Source of the DNA: Blasia pusilla
Taxonomy: Eukaryota; Marchantiophyta; Marchantiopsida; Blasiales
Reading direction: 5' to 3'
DNA length: 64,000 bases
Assembly (NCBI GenBank): GCA_050084515.1
Contig: CM114274.1
Span: 21,266,001-21,330,000 of the forward strand
Made by a program: the position numbers and the translations under genes
Shown here: in pieces, positions 46,866 to 57,060 of the stretch
Numbering within the stretch: position 1 is the first letter of the stretch
Layout: each line of letters begins with the position of its first letter
The notes under the pieces: model-generated
Databases searched by the model: none
What the model was told of the DNA's origin: nothing
Seen by the model: only the letters and a program-made list of their open reading frames with translations

Positions 46866-49485
46866 GAAAAGGGTTACATTAGGACTAGCAAGTCAACTTA
46901 TGGAGCACCTGTTCTTTTTGTAAAGAAGAAGGATGGAAAGATGAGGTTGTGTGTTGATTACCGTGCGTTGAATAAAGTGACGGTTCGGAACAATTATCCT
47001 CTTCTAAGGATAGATGATCTCTTCGATAGGCTGGCAGGCATGAGATATTTTAGTAGGATTGACTTGAAGTCAAGATAATACTAGATCCGGATTTCCGAGG
47101 CAGATGTGGAGAAGACTGCGTGTAGGACAAGATACGGTTCGTTTGAGTTTGTAGTGATGCCTTTCGGTCTATGTAACGCGCCTCCGACGTTCACCACATT
47201 GATGAACTCCATTTTTCACAAGGAAATGGATGAGTATGTTATCATCTATATTAATGACATACTTATCTATTCGAAGTCACTAGAGGAGCACGTTCGACAT
47301 GTGAGAGCGGTCTTGTCTAAGCTAAGGGCAAATCAGCTATATGCGAATGTAGAGAAGAGCGAATTTGGTTTGAGCAAGATCAAATTCTTGGGTCACGTGG
47401 TCAGCGCAGATGACGTCAGTCAAGACATGGAGAAGGTGAAAGCGATTATTGAGTGGGAACCCCCATCCACTGTAAAGGGGATGAGGAGGTTCATAGGTGC
47501 GGTGCAGTTCTATCGCACTTATGTGAAAAACTTGTTGGGAATTGTGAGACCTCTCACGGATTGGACAGAAAAGTTTGCCAACACGACTTGGACCCAGGAA
47601 GTTAATGAGGCATTCAGCCGAGTGAAGCAGATTCTATCGCAGGAACCAGTATTGAAGCTGCCGGAGTTTGACAAACCGTTAGAAGTGCATACCGATGCTA
47701 GTGATTTCGCGGTTGCAGGAATGTTGGTGCAAGAAGGGAGACCGGTAGCATACGAGAGCAAGAAGCTTAGCGATACTGAAAGGAGATGGCCCACTCATGA
47801 GAAAGAGTTGTTCGCGGTGGTACATTGCTTGAGGAAGTGGCGGCATTATCTAGGGCTCCACAGAGGTCGAGTATTCACCGATAATATATCACTCAAGTAT
47901 TTTGAGACCCAGGATCGAGTGACACCGAAACAACTGCGATGGCATGATACCTTGGCGCTGATGGATGTTGAGTTGATTCACAAGCCACGTAAAGATAATG
48001 TGATTCCATATGCATTGAGTCGCAAGGAGGAACACATGCCATCAACGACACAGGTCTTGAGAGCAATGTTCCCTAAAGAAACAGACCTGGAAAGAAGGAT
48101 TCGTGAAGGATATATGAAGGATGCTCACGCAAGGGAGTACCTAAGGAAGTTGAAGCAGGGTGAGAAGGTGGCCAACATAAGTTTGAGGCACGGTTTACTA
48201 AGGTTCAAGCAGAGTAGGATCTATGTAGGGCAAGGTAGGATGCGAACCAAAGTGTTAGCGGAGTGTCACGACGGACCCTTGGCAGGACATAAAGGAGAGA
48301 AATCTACGCTGGCTATTCTGTCAAAGCGGTTCTTTTGGCCCAACATGAAAGAGGATGTTGCTCAATATGTGAAGACCTGTGTGACCTGCCAAGCGAATGG
48401 AGTTTCTTATGATAAGAAACAAGGCTTGCTGCATCCCTTGCCGATCCCAGAAGGACCCTTGCAAAGTGTGAGTATGGATTTCATCACGAGGCTTCCGGAA
48501 CCTGAGGGATACAATGCTATACTTGTGATTGTTGATCGGTTTAGCAAGTTGGCGAGATTCGTGCCGACGCTGGATTCCACAACGGCTTATACGACGTCGC
48601 AACTATTTCTCGATAGTTGGTGGCGTGCTCACGGTTTGCCGAGGAGCATTGTTTCAAATTGGGATCCAAAGTTCACCAGTGCTTTTTGGAAGCACTTGTT
48701 TAGGAGGTTTAAGACCAAGCTGAGTTTCAGTACGGCTTTCCACCCACAGACGGATGGACAGACTGAAAAGGTAAACTCAATCATGAATCAGTACTTAAGG
48801 AATTATGTCAGTGCTGATCAACGAGATTGGGTCAAGTGGCTGAGCATGGCGGAGTACTGCTACAACTCGACCAAGCATTCCGCAACTGGAGGATCTCTGT
48901 TTCTCCTGGAAAATGGACGAGAGCCAGAAGGGCCTCTTGACCTAGCCCTTTCGAAGGGTACTACATTGGCACAAACACGACAAGCGACGGCAGAAGGTTT
49001 GTTGGTAGAGATGCGAGAACGGGAAGAGCGAGCAAGGTGAAGTCTTGCAAAGGCTCAAATGAGGTACGTTAAGCATGCTAACAAGAGTCGGCGCCAAGTA
49101 CGATTTCAAGTTGTCTGCCAAGTATGTTGGACCGTATGTGATTGTGGCAAACCCGTTTCAAGATGTGTATACTTTGGGGCTGCCGATTGAGTTCAAGATT
49201 TACCCGACCTTTCATGTGTCATTGTTGAAGAAATATCTTCAAGATAATGGACGTTTCGAGCGGAGACAAGTGGTGAGGCCGCACTTGGTGATCATAAATG
49301 AAGAGCCGGAGTTTGAGGTGGAGACCATCTTACGTTCGAGGTGTTGGGCCAACAAGTATGAATACTTGGTTAAATGGAAGGGCTACCATGTGAAGGAGGC
49401 GACTTGGATTGCGGAGGTGGATTTGGAACACGTGCAAGAATTTTTGAGAGACTTCAAGCGAACGCAAGCGAAGCACATACGTTAG
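46866..49485 (+). pseudogene. Chromovirus pol: RT, RNase H, integrase and chromodomain
   Basis: [62 protein letters not shown] and IIYINDILIYS, where the first Asp of YxDD reads Asn. RNase H: VHTDASDFAVAGMLVQEGRP and HEKELFAVVHCLRKWRHYLG. Integrase: GHKGEKSTLAILSKRFFWP, CVTCQANG, SMDFITRLPEPEGYNAILVI, IVSNWDPKFTS (catalytic Asp of SDRD is Asn) and HPQTDGQTEKVNSIMNQYL. The chromodomain, about 49306-49455, reads FEVETILRSRCWANKYEYLV and KWKGYHVKEATWI. Two in-frame stops lie near 47079-47085 and a frameshift or deletion near 49040-49110. The changes Asp to Asn and Arg to Trp fit cytosine deamination. Confidence 0.9.
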
Positions 49486-50175
49486 TACGAGGAGAAGCTA
49501 GAGACATGACTGGTACCCATTGGAATCTTGGGGCCGAAGGCCGTTGTAACTAGAATATGCTAGTGTTGCAATAAAGGAGTGTATAGATTTGGAGATTCGA
49601 TGCCAGAGTTTATTGCAATTTGTATGTGGTAGTGCATGGCTATGAGTCGTTCATCATAGGCTTAGGATTTAAGTCAAGAGGACAGACAAGGAGTATTTGA
49701 GGTGAGAGCTCGTATGTGGATAAGCACCTAGAACAGGACCTTATGTTAGATTACACTCGGGCTCACCCTAGCGTCGGCGGGGCAGATGAAGTCTGTCTTG
49801 GGGCTTGGGGTGATCTTACTTGTGGCTACATAAGTAAACTTAGTGACGCGCCTAAGTGGAATACGAGAACGACCCAATAATAGTACGATTTGTAGACCAG
49901 GTAAACAGGTGTGATGTTTACAGGAATGAGCCATAAGAGTCTAAGGTTGCACACTTAGTTAGCTTATTTGATAGGTTAGTTCTTTGGAACCAGTCCAGGC
50001 TTATCAATGAGGAGAGGCTAATAATTCTAAGTGGTGCAAAGCGACAACTGTAGACTAAGAGGAATTGCGGGTTAGCCACCATAACGCAATTCAATGTCAA
50101 GGGGTGGCTGCCCAAGAGACTTGACATAACAAAGGTTTGCGTTGATGAGGGCATCAACCTCTAAAGAGGGGTGAG
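49486..50175 (+). other. Chromovirus 3' untranslated region
   Basis: Non-coding sequence between the end of the chromodomain frame and the 3' LTR. It ends in the polypurine tract AAAGAGGGGTGAG at 50163-50175. No other feature is seen. Confidence 0.7.
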
Positions 50176-51587
50176 TGTCATGACCCTCATGACCAAACGA
50201 GTGCCAAAGCGGAACATCGAAACATTAGCGGGCTCACGCTAAGATGGTTTGCGCGTTGGAGTGGTCTCGAAGAAGAGACAAGAGATGAGACGCAAGCGAG
50301 GCTTCGCGTTTCAGATGTTATGGTCACGACTGAGAAACCTAGACCAAACGCGGAACAAGACTTGAAAGGAGTTGAGTCTAGGAAGTGGGTTGCCAAAGGA
50401 AGAATCCGGATTAGGAACGCCACTAGCGTTTGAGAGTTTCCAACTGTATTTATGGCCATAACTTTTATTGCTGAGATGCGTTTGGATCGAACAAGGGTGC
50501 GTTGGAAGACTTATGGAAAGACACTTCAAATGCACTAAAGATCTTTGCAAACGCATACGTAGAGGATGAGAACCAACCCGGAATCGACTGTAAGTAGAGT
50601 CGATTGAGGGTGCCAAAGCAGAACATCGGAACATTAGCGAGCTCACGCTAAGATGGTTTGCACGTTGGAGTGGTCTCAAAGAAGAGACAAGAGATGAGAC
50701 GCAAGCGAGGCTTCGCGTTTCAGATGTTATAGTCGCGACTGAGAAACTTGGACCAAACGCGGAACAAGAATTGAAAGGAGTTGAGTCTAGGAAGTGGGTT
50801 GCCAAAGGAAGAATCCGGATTTGGAATGCCACTAACGTTTAAGAGTTTCCGACTATATTTATGGCCATAACTTCTAGCACGGAGATGCGCTTGGATAGAA
50901 CAAGGATGCGTTGGAATACTTATGGAAAGACAATTCAAATGCACTAAAGATATTTGCAAACGCATAAGCAGCGGCTGAGAAACAACCTGGAAACGATTGT
51001 AAGTAGAGTCGGGTTGAGGGCCACAATGAAGGGCCCGACCCTCCTTTTCCAAAGGGGGGGGGTGTTATTGGAGAACCCCATAAGTACTAGTAAGGGGGAA
51101 GGTCTCCGAGAGTGCTTGGAACTCGAACCCCACTTTGGGCGCCATGGGGCGGCTCAAGGGCATGGAACGGATCGAGAGTTTGGGGTTGGGTTGGAAAACC
51201 TAAACCAAGTCTACGGAGGCGATTTTAGACATCCCTTTGGATTTCACCCGTGACTCAATTACTTGGGTCTCGGTTTGGAACTCACACGAGGTCCGTTGAA
51301 CAGTTGGGATCGCTAGGCGCTCAAGTGTTGTTTTAGGTTCCTGGACTAATCAGGAAGTCTGTTCCAAATCTTGAAGGACTTGCCATGTTTTGGAAACTAG
51401 GAATTAAGTAAGGTTGAGCTCGATGAGACACGGAGTAGAGAACTCGGTGGGTTGGAACGCTGGTTGGCCCAGACCCGACTAACGAGAGTGCGTGTTTGGG
51501 TGCAGATCGGCGATGAGATCGTGTCCTACTGAACGTACGCTTTCGCAACACTAAAGATTGACGTTCAAGAAGGGTAGGGGCGGGATA
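50176..51587 (+). repeat. 3' LTR of the chromovirus, with internal duplication
   Basis: Starts TGTCATGACC directly after the polypurine tract and ends GGCGGGATA before the CCTCT target repeat. Its first part is present twice: a unit starting GTGCCAAAGC at about 50200 recurs at about 50608 (period about 408 bases), diverged by about 10 percent. The 3' end lacks the canonical CA, reading TA. Confidence 0.8.
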
Positions 51588-51592
51588 CCTCT
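51588..51592 (+). repeat. Target-site duplication CCTCT, right
   Basis: Matches 46490-46494 exactly. Confidence 0.8.
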
Positions 51593-51609
51593 CTCCAAAT
51601 TGAATTCAT

Positions 51610-51890
51610 TCTACAACCCGTTGGATTCCGACGAGTTGTAACTAATGACTAAATCGGTTGGACCAAAAAGTCACAAAAAGAGAGTGCAATCCGTTGGACT
51701 CCGATGGGTTGCAATTCTCTCTAAAAATTTCAAGACTGTTGCAATAAGTGTAATACAAAGATACTTTTTGCGACCCGTCGGACTCTGACGGGTTGCAACA
51801 TTTATCTATGTGCTACCATTCCGACCCCCATCGGTTGACAGAATTAGGACTCCTCAAAGTCCGACGGGTTGCAGGAACTCGATATCTTAC
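51610..51890 (+). repeat. Palindrome array in intron 2 of copy B, right part
   Basis: Four palindromes or half-sites near 51613, 51688, 51772 and 51857. It continues the array cut by the chromovirus and stops about 30 bases before exon 3. Confidence 0.85.
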
Positions 51891-51984
51891 AGTATTCTTA
51901 CCTTGTGTTTGGATGTGCAGGATTGGATCCGAGGGGAACGTCATCCACCACTGGATCCAAGATTGCGACACGGTGAAGAAGATG

Positions 51985-53261
51985 TGTGATACCCACAATT
52001 TTGTACTTTTGAAGAATTACATCTTTTTATTCTAAGAAGACTTGTATATACATTATGATTTTGATATTGTGGTTGCGTAGTAGAAGAATGAGTGAGATTG
52101 AAGTGAATCATAAAGCTCCAAGGACAAGGCAGAGAGATAGAAAATCAAGGATTTGCTTGAGAGGAGAGGAGAATAAAATAACGAAGTCTAAAGACCCGAG
52201 CAAGAAGCTTCGAAAGGATAATGAAGCTCTGTTAAGAACTTGTCTATGAAGTGCTTCGCTCCTGAACGAAGCATGAAAAAGAAGAAGACAAAGAAGTACT
52301 TCGCTCTTAAATGAAGCACGAAGAACGAAGCACTTGAAACAAGAACAAAGAATGGAGCGCTTCATCTTCAGATCAAGAGAAAGAGCTTCGTCCTCAAGCG
52401 AAGCAAAAGAGGTCCACACTTAGCAGCAAAGCGAAGCTAAGATTGACAGTGATTTCAAGCGATACATAGTTAGAACAGTTAGAATAGGAAAAGGCGCAAC
52501 TCCTTGTATCAGATAAGTAGTTAAGACAGTTTTGTTCTACAGATTCATAGGGATCTTAGGAAAAGAAAAGAGCACCATAGATCTAGGTAGTTATAAATGT
52601 TGAAGAGACACTTGCTTCATAAAAACGCTTCGAATCTTTGGAACACTCCAACTTCAGAGAGTATTTAAGAAACATGAAAGTAGCTATCATCATCATTCTC
52701 TTACGAAGTCCTCATGCTATAGGAATGGTCCGAGCAAGGGAGTAGTACCCTCTCGAGCTTGTATACACTTTTGAAGCTTTCTCATTCTTGATGGAGTAGT
52801 AAAGCACTCATTCCTTCATTCTGATGTGCGATGCTTATGTCTGAGTATTCTTTCTGGGTCTGCAGAGTGAAGAGTGAATCAGGCAAACCTTTCTCATCAA
52901 TGGAATAATCAATATGGAGTTGTAAGAAATCTATTTGACAGAGAGTAGCATGCCGAGACGGATTGAGTTCCGAAAGTAGGAGAAGCCAACTTTCATGTTG
53001 AGGTCTCTTTGAGGTTTATTGATATCGAGAGGAAATCTACTTGAGCGTGCTGTCAACTCCACTAGAGAGAATTGAGAAAAGGAACTTTGGTACTAAGAAA
53101 GATCCGAAGATATTGATAAGATATTGAATTTAAATTATTCACACCTAAATACAACTATTACAACATAATTATAATTTGGAACTCTCTTTTCATCAAACAA
53201 TGATCCTTTTGGGGATCGAACTCAATAAATGATTGTAAAATTGAAACTCTTATACATTACA
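51985..53261 (+). mobile_element. Solo LTR inserted in exon 3 of copy B
   Basis: 1277 bases from TGTGATACCC to ATACATTACA, bordered by AGATG (51980-51984) and AGGTG (53262-53266), a 5-base target repeat with one change. Excision restores the exon 3 reading ...VKK-VLTTHPAEYKG as in copy C. There is no coding capacity. Short GAAGCACGAAG / CTTCGCTC repeats lie around 52230-52420. Confidence 0.9.
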
Positions 53262-54110
53262 AGGTGCTTACGACGCACCCGGCAGAGTATAAGGGATTCT
53301 TGGGTGACGGTCTGGTAAATGAGATGCTAGCAAAGGGAGCTCAAATAAAAAGGAAGACTTGGGCAAATACCTTCATTTCCCAAGATGCAGCCGTCACAAT
53401 CCTATGTTGGTCCAAGATCCAGGCCCCCAAGAAGAGTGCTTCGTTGGAACTGGAGCGAAGGGAGAACGTATCTACGTTGGAATGTGCAAAGTTTATTTAG
53501 GTTGCCGTATCTGCAGCTACAAAGTACACTGCAAGCAAGATGCAGCGTTACATTGCGATTCTTAACCCAGAACTTGGCCCGGAATTTTACAAGGAGCTCA
53601 AGGCGATAATCAAGCGCTAGCGGAAGAGAGACAAAGATCCACAGGGTCGGATCGGCAAGAAAGTGTCTCTGGACCGCGTGCACAGATTTGCGTTGTCTGG
53701 GATATCCGAGTTTCGGCAAATCCGACTAATGAAAATCAGTCTCGAAGGCACTAAGGCCCAAAAGCGGACAACACACCATCCTCCGGGAGTTTCAGATCCA
53801 GTGATCTCCCATTAGCTACAGGAATGGTCATTCTGGGACGCGTTACGCCTTCTGGGGAAGTCCATGCTTGTGGGTCTTCAAGCAGATCTGAAGAAGATTG
53901 AGCCAGTTCCAGAGGAAGCAAACCTAGAGGCTACAGAAGATTTTGAACTATGGCTTGATGACATCAGAGATAAGCCCATGAAAAACCCATGATTCAGGAT
54001 GATGTTCAAGAATCACATCCTCCCTCAAGCTGACATGGATGAGGAAATAGACGGAAAAAACGGGATTTTGCAAAGAAGAAGTAGGATCTTCAAGACTAGG
54101 CGGCCGAGTC

Positions 54111-54176
54111 ATTGATGAGGTACATGTACACCATCCGTTGGCTACCCAACGGATGGTGTACAGATACCTCATCAAT
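54111..54176 (+). repeat. Long hairpin near the end of exon 3, copy B
   Basis: Two 31-base arms (54111-54141 and 54146-54176) pair with only two mismatches around a 4-base loop. The left arm contains TGATGAGGTACATGTACACC and CATCCGTTGG. The corresponding place in copy A has a shorter inverted repeat at 26412-26453. Confidence 0.85.
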
Positions 54177-54637
54177 TGTAAGAATGCATGTACTTGGCAA
54201 AAATTACCGGCAACCTGCAAATTGTGGGCTTCTCCGGCTGATGGAGAGGCATTCTCCATGTACGACATGGAGATGGGGCAGGGCATGTCTGATTGGGAGG
54301 TTAACAATTGTCCAATCTGGTTGGACTTCAACAACCCATAGGACATTACAGAAAAAAAATCTATGCGTGGTGTATGATGCAGTGGTCGCAGGTAGGGACA
54401 ACATTCTGAACTTCGTGCAACTTGACAATTTTTTCGAAGGAAATGCGGAGCAGCAAGCCCTTGAGACAGCGGAGTTAGTGGGCAAGGTCGTCACCGCCAA
54501 AGACAAATCCACAGCGGGTTTGAGGAAGGCGAGGGGATCGAGGAATTCCGAGGCGGAGTCTTCCAGAAAAGAGGTTGAGTCCTTAAGGCGAGAGGCGGAA
54601 TTGTCCGAACGAGCACGCCAAGAGGGCTGGACCAGGT

Positions 54638-55005
54638 TGTCATGACCATACGGATTATGTCGTAGAGTATAGTGTGCTAGTAGAGGCCATTCCTTATGTA
54701 GGACCGTAGTGGCTTGGTAGAGATGCGGTTTCATACATAGGGTTGGGGGTTACTCAGTTGGGGGTGACTTTCCCAGTAGAGCCCGCTCTTAGGTTGGAGG
54801 ATATAAGGTGGAGTTCACTCAAAGAACAGTCAGTTCTTTGAGTTGAGCCTGTTGCATTGGGAGTTAGCCTCGGTAGTGAGTAGAGCTCTTGGCTATGGTG
54901 TTTCCCGCAAGCTTCGACCTAGATTCTCCCATCGTGGAGTGGGTTTGGCTCGATTGTATGTGATTCTATACATGTTTTATGACAATAGGTCTTTCACAAA
55001 TTTCA
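54638..55005 (+). repeat. 368-bp TG...CA unit between copies B and C
   Basis: Starts TGTCATGACCATACGG and ends AAATTTCA. The same length and same text as 18213-18580 (opposite strand). It contains a small hairpin with arms ACTCAAAGAAC and GTTCTTTGAGT near 54824-54846. Flanks are CAGGT and CTCAA, so no target-site duplication is visible. Copy B ends exactly at its left edge. Confidence 0.65.
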
Positions 55006-55482
55006 CTCAAAGAACTGGAGTAGATCGATGGTAGCTTCGATTGTAGATCAGTAGGATCTGGTTAGGGCTGATTGTGTACTCAGCCGTGGATGTTCATGGC
55101 TTTTGGCCTATGTTGGAGGTATGAATCTGGTGCGTGGTTGGTTGGGAAAGAAGCGCCTTGCTGAGAACTTTCCAACGCGCTTTAGATCGCCGGATTTTGT
55201 CTAGGGAGTTGGAAGTTATCAAGGATTGAAGATTCTGGTTCGTGTTCGACGGTTTTTTGATGTGGAGAGCTTGGAGTACGGAAGCTCTATTGAAGTTCAT
55301 CCAGATCGGGTGAGAGGTTCCTGTTGCTACTTGTATTGTGATCTCATGTGAAGCTATCTGCTCAAGTGTGTGGAGCGTTGCGGATTTCTGCGTGCATGAA
55401 ACTTGGCAGAAACGCTGTCGGATTTGCAATTCTGGAGGTGTATGGACAGCAAGTTTGTCTGATTTTTAGCTCGGAGTACAGA
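55006..55482. other. Unassigned sequence between copies B and C
   Basis: Non-coding, without recognised motifs. It may be the remainder of an LTR or internal region belonging with the 368-bp unit. Copy C homology begins at about 55483. Confidence 0.4.
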
Positions 55483-56394
55483 TTTTCGCTTGATCCCGTT
55501 TGTTCCCCTCTACTTCTTCGTCAAGCTCTGCCTGAGGGAGGACGCAAACCTTGAACATGGTCTTGAATCCTCGGTTTTTGGTTGGCTTGTCCCGGATGTC
55601 GTCGAGCCAAACCTCGAAATCTCCAAAACTTTCAAGGTTTGCTTCCGGCGGAATGGGCTCTAATCTTTCGAGCTCCGCTTGCACCGTCGGCCAAAGACGG
55701 ACTTTCGATTACCCCAACGCGTCCCAAAACGACCATTCGGCGTAGCTAATGCGAGATCATGGATCGGACACACCGGAGGATGGTGTGCCGCCCTCTTCAG
55801 GGCCTCGAGCCTCGAGACTCGATTTTCATCATCGTATCCTCCTAAACTCGCTTATCCCGGACAACGCAAACCGATGCACGCAATCCAGCGACACTTTCTC
55901 CCCAATCCAACCATGCGGATCTTCATCCCTCTTCCGTTGGCGCTTGATAATCGCCTTCAGCTCCTTGTAGAACTCCGGACCAAGTTCGGGGTTGAGAATC
56001 TTGATGTATCGCTGCATCTTGCTCGCCGTGTATTTCGTTGCGGCAGAATCGCAGCTTGATGAATTTGTGCGCCAGACGCAGATACCTTCTCCCTCCGCTC
56101 CGGCTCGGTCAGGCGCTTTTCTTTTCTTGGGCCTGTATCTTCGACCAGCAAAGGATGGTTACGGCTGCATCTTGAGAAATAAACTTATTTGCCCAAGTTT
56201 TCTTCTTAATCTGAGCACCCTTTGCAAGCATCTGATTGACGAGGGCATCGCCCAAGAACCCCTTGTACTCTCCCGGGTGCGTCGTAAGCACCTTCCTCAC
56301 CCGATCGCAGTCTTGGATCCAGTGATGGGTGACATTCCCCTCCGATACAATCCTGCGCATCCAAAATCAACCCGTCAAGAAATTACATGGGTTC

Positions 56395-57060
56395 TTGCAA
56401 CTCGTCGGACTCCGACGGGTCGTCACAGCTCAAGGTCGGATTCTAGCAATGAGCTAAATGATGCAACCCGTGGGAGTCCGACGGATTGCATTCAGATTTG
56501 CTAATGCCTGGTAAGCAAACCGTCGGAGTCCGACGGGTTGCTCGATAGGCCGCCTTGTCAGGATGTTTTTTAAAGAATGCAACTCGTCGGACTCTGACGA
56601 GTTGCTCGAGTGACTGCAGTTTAGAAGGTTTTTTCCCCAAAGCAACCCGTCGAAGTCCGACGGGTTGCTTGCCTCGAAGCTGTTTTTCCCCAAATCAACC
56701 CGTCGGAGTCCGACGGGTTGATTTCGGCCAAAAACAGTTTGGGGAAAAAACCTTCTAAACCTGCAGTCACTCGAACAACTCGTCGGAGTCCAACGAGTTG
56801 CATTCTTCAAAAAACATCCTCACAAGGCGGCCTGTCGAGCAACCCGTCGGACTTCGACGGTTTGCTTTGGGCCAGAAACTAGTTAAATCTATGGTCAATC
56901 AAACAAGTTGTCGGAGTCCGACGAGTTGCAATCTTAAAAAAACATCCGAAAAAGCGTGCACTCGAGCAACCCGTCGGAGTCCGACGAGTTGCTTTCGACA
57001 AAAACAAACCTAACCCATTCATCAATCGAGCAACTCGTCGGAGTCCGACAAGTTGCAAAA
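56395..57060 (+). repeat. Palindrome array in intron 2 of copy C
   Basis: Eleven palindromes begin near 56398, 56463, 56515, 56579, 56642, 56696, 56776, 56840, 56904, 56966 and 57030, mostly 62-64 bases apart. The best spans 56692-56724, a perfect 33-base palindrome centred on G at 56708. Most have AGT or ACT at the centre. About half use CAACTCGTC...GACGAGTTG arms instead of CAACCCGTC...GACGGGTTG, the change being compensated in both arms. Confidence 0.92.
56513..56868 (+). repeat. Large inverted repeat containing palindromes
   Basis: 56513-56640 and 56731-56868 are inverted copies. Shared text includes GACTGCAGTTTAGAAGGTTT on one side and AACCTTCTAAACCTGCAGTC on the other, and GGCCGCCTTGTCAGGATG versus CATCCTCACAAGGCGGCC. 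Each arm holds two of the short palindromes, giving a nested cruciform-capable structure about 356 bases long. Confidence 0.85.

Larger units (their letters stand above)
46495..51587 (+). mobile_element. Ty3/gypsy chromovirus inserted in intron 2 of copy B
   Basis: A 5093-bp element between direct repeats CCTCT. The left LTR remnant (46495-46863) matches the 3' LTR over about 369 bases, with a handful of differences clustered at its two ends. Behind it the sequence jumps straight into RT, so the rest of the 5' LTR, gag, protease and RT start were deleted. Pol runs 46866-49485, ending in a chromodomain. A purine tract (AAAGAGGGGTGAG) lies just before the 3' LTR at 50176. High LTR identity suggests a fairly recent insertion, yet pol carries stops and active-site changes. 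Confidence 0.92.
41834..54637. mobile_element. Copy B of the palindrome-rich two-gene element, with nested insertions
   Basis: In order: transposase-like gene (minus), about 1.4 kb divergent promoter region with palindrome array, then ParB-methyltransferase gene (plus). The second gene is interrupted by a chromovirus in intron 2 and a solo LTR in exon 3. The methyltransferase domain is missing, because the gene is cut at 54638 by the 368-bp TG...CA unit. Confidence 0.7.
44758..54637 (+). pseudogene. ParB/Srx-like (methyltransferase) fusion gene, copy B, interrupted
   Basis: Exon 1, 44758-45396 (639 bases, same length as copy A): coiled coil and acidic part, with stops from CAA to TAA and CGG to TAG. 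Exon 2, about 45486-45955: ParB-like segment with a stop just before DGNHKYMAW. Intron 2 holds palindromes and the chromovirus 46495-51587. Exon 3 begins at 51921 (GSEGNVIHHWIQDCDTVKK), is split by the solo LTR 51985-53261, and resumes at 53267 (TTHPAEYKGFLGDGLVNEML). It continues to about 54070 with stops. A further stretch, 54370-54630, is a coiled coil (SRKEVESLRREAELSERARQ). The gene ends at the 368-bp TG...CA unit at 54638; no methyltransferase motif remains. Removing both insertions restores the order seen in copy A. Confidence 0.65.

Noticed and set aside
54638-55482. Whole interval as one solo LTR ending GGAGTACA at 55480
   Set aside because: The second copy (18213-18580) shows the unit ends after 368 bases; no target repeat fits either end of the longer interval.
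56395-57060. Regularly spaced 25-27 base repeats resembling a CRISPR array
   Set aside because: The setting is a spliced plant gene, the repeats are diverged, the intervening text is often repeated too, and no cas genes are present.
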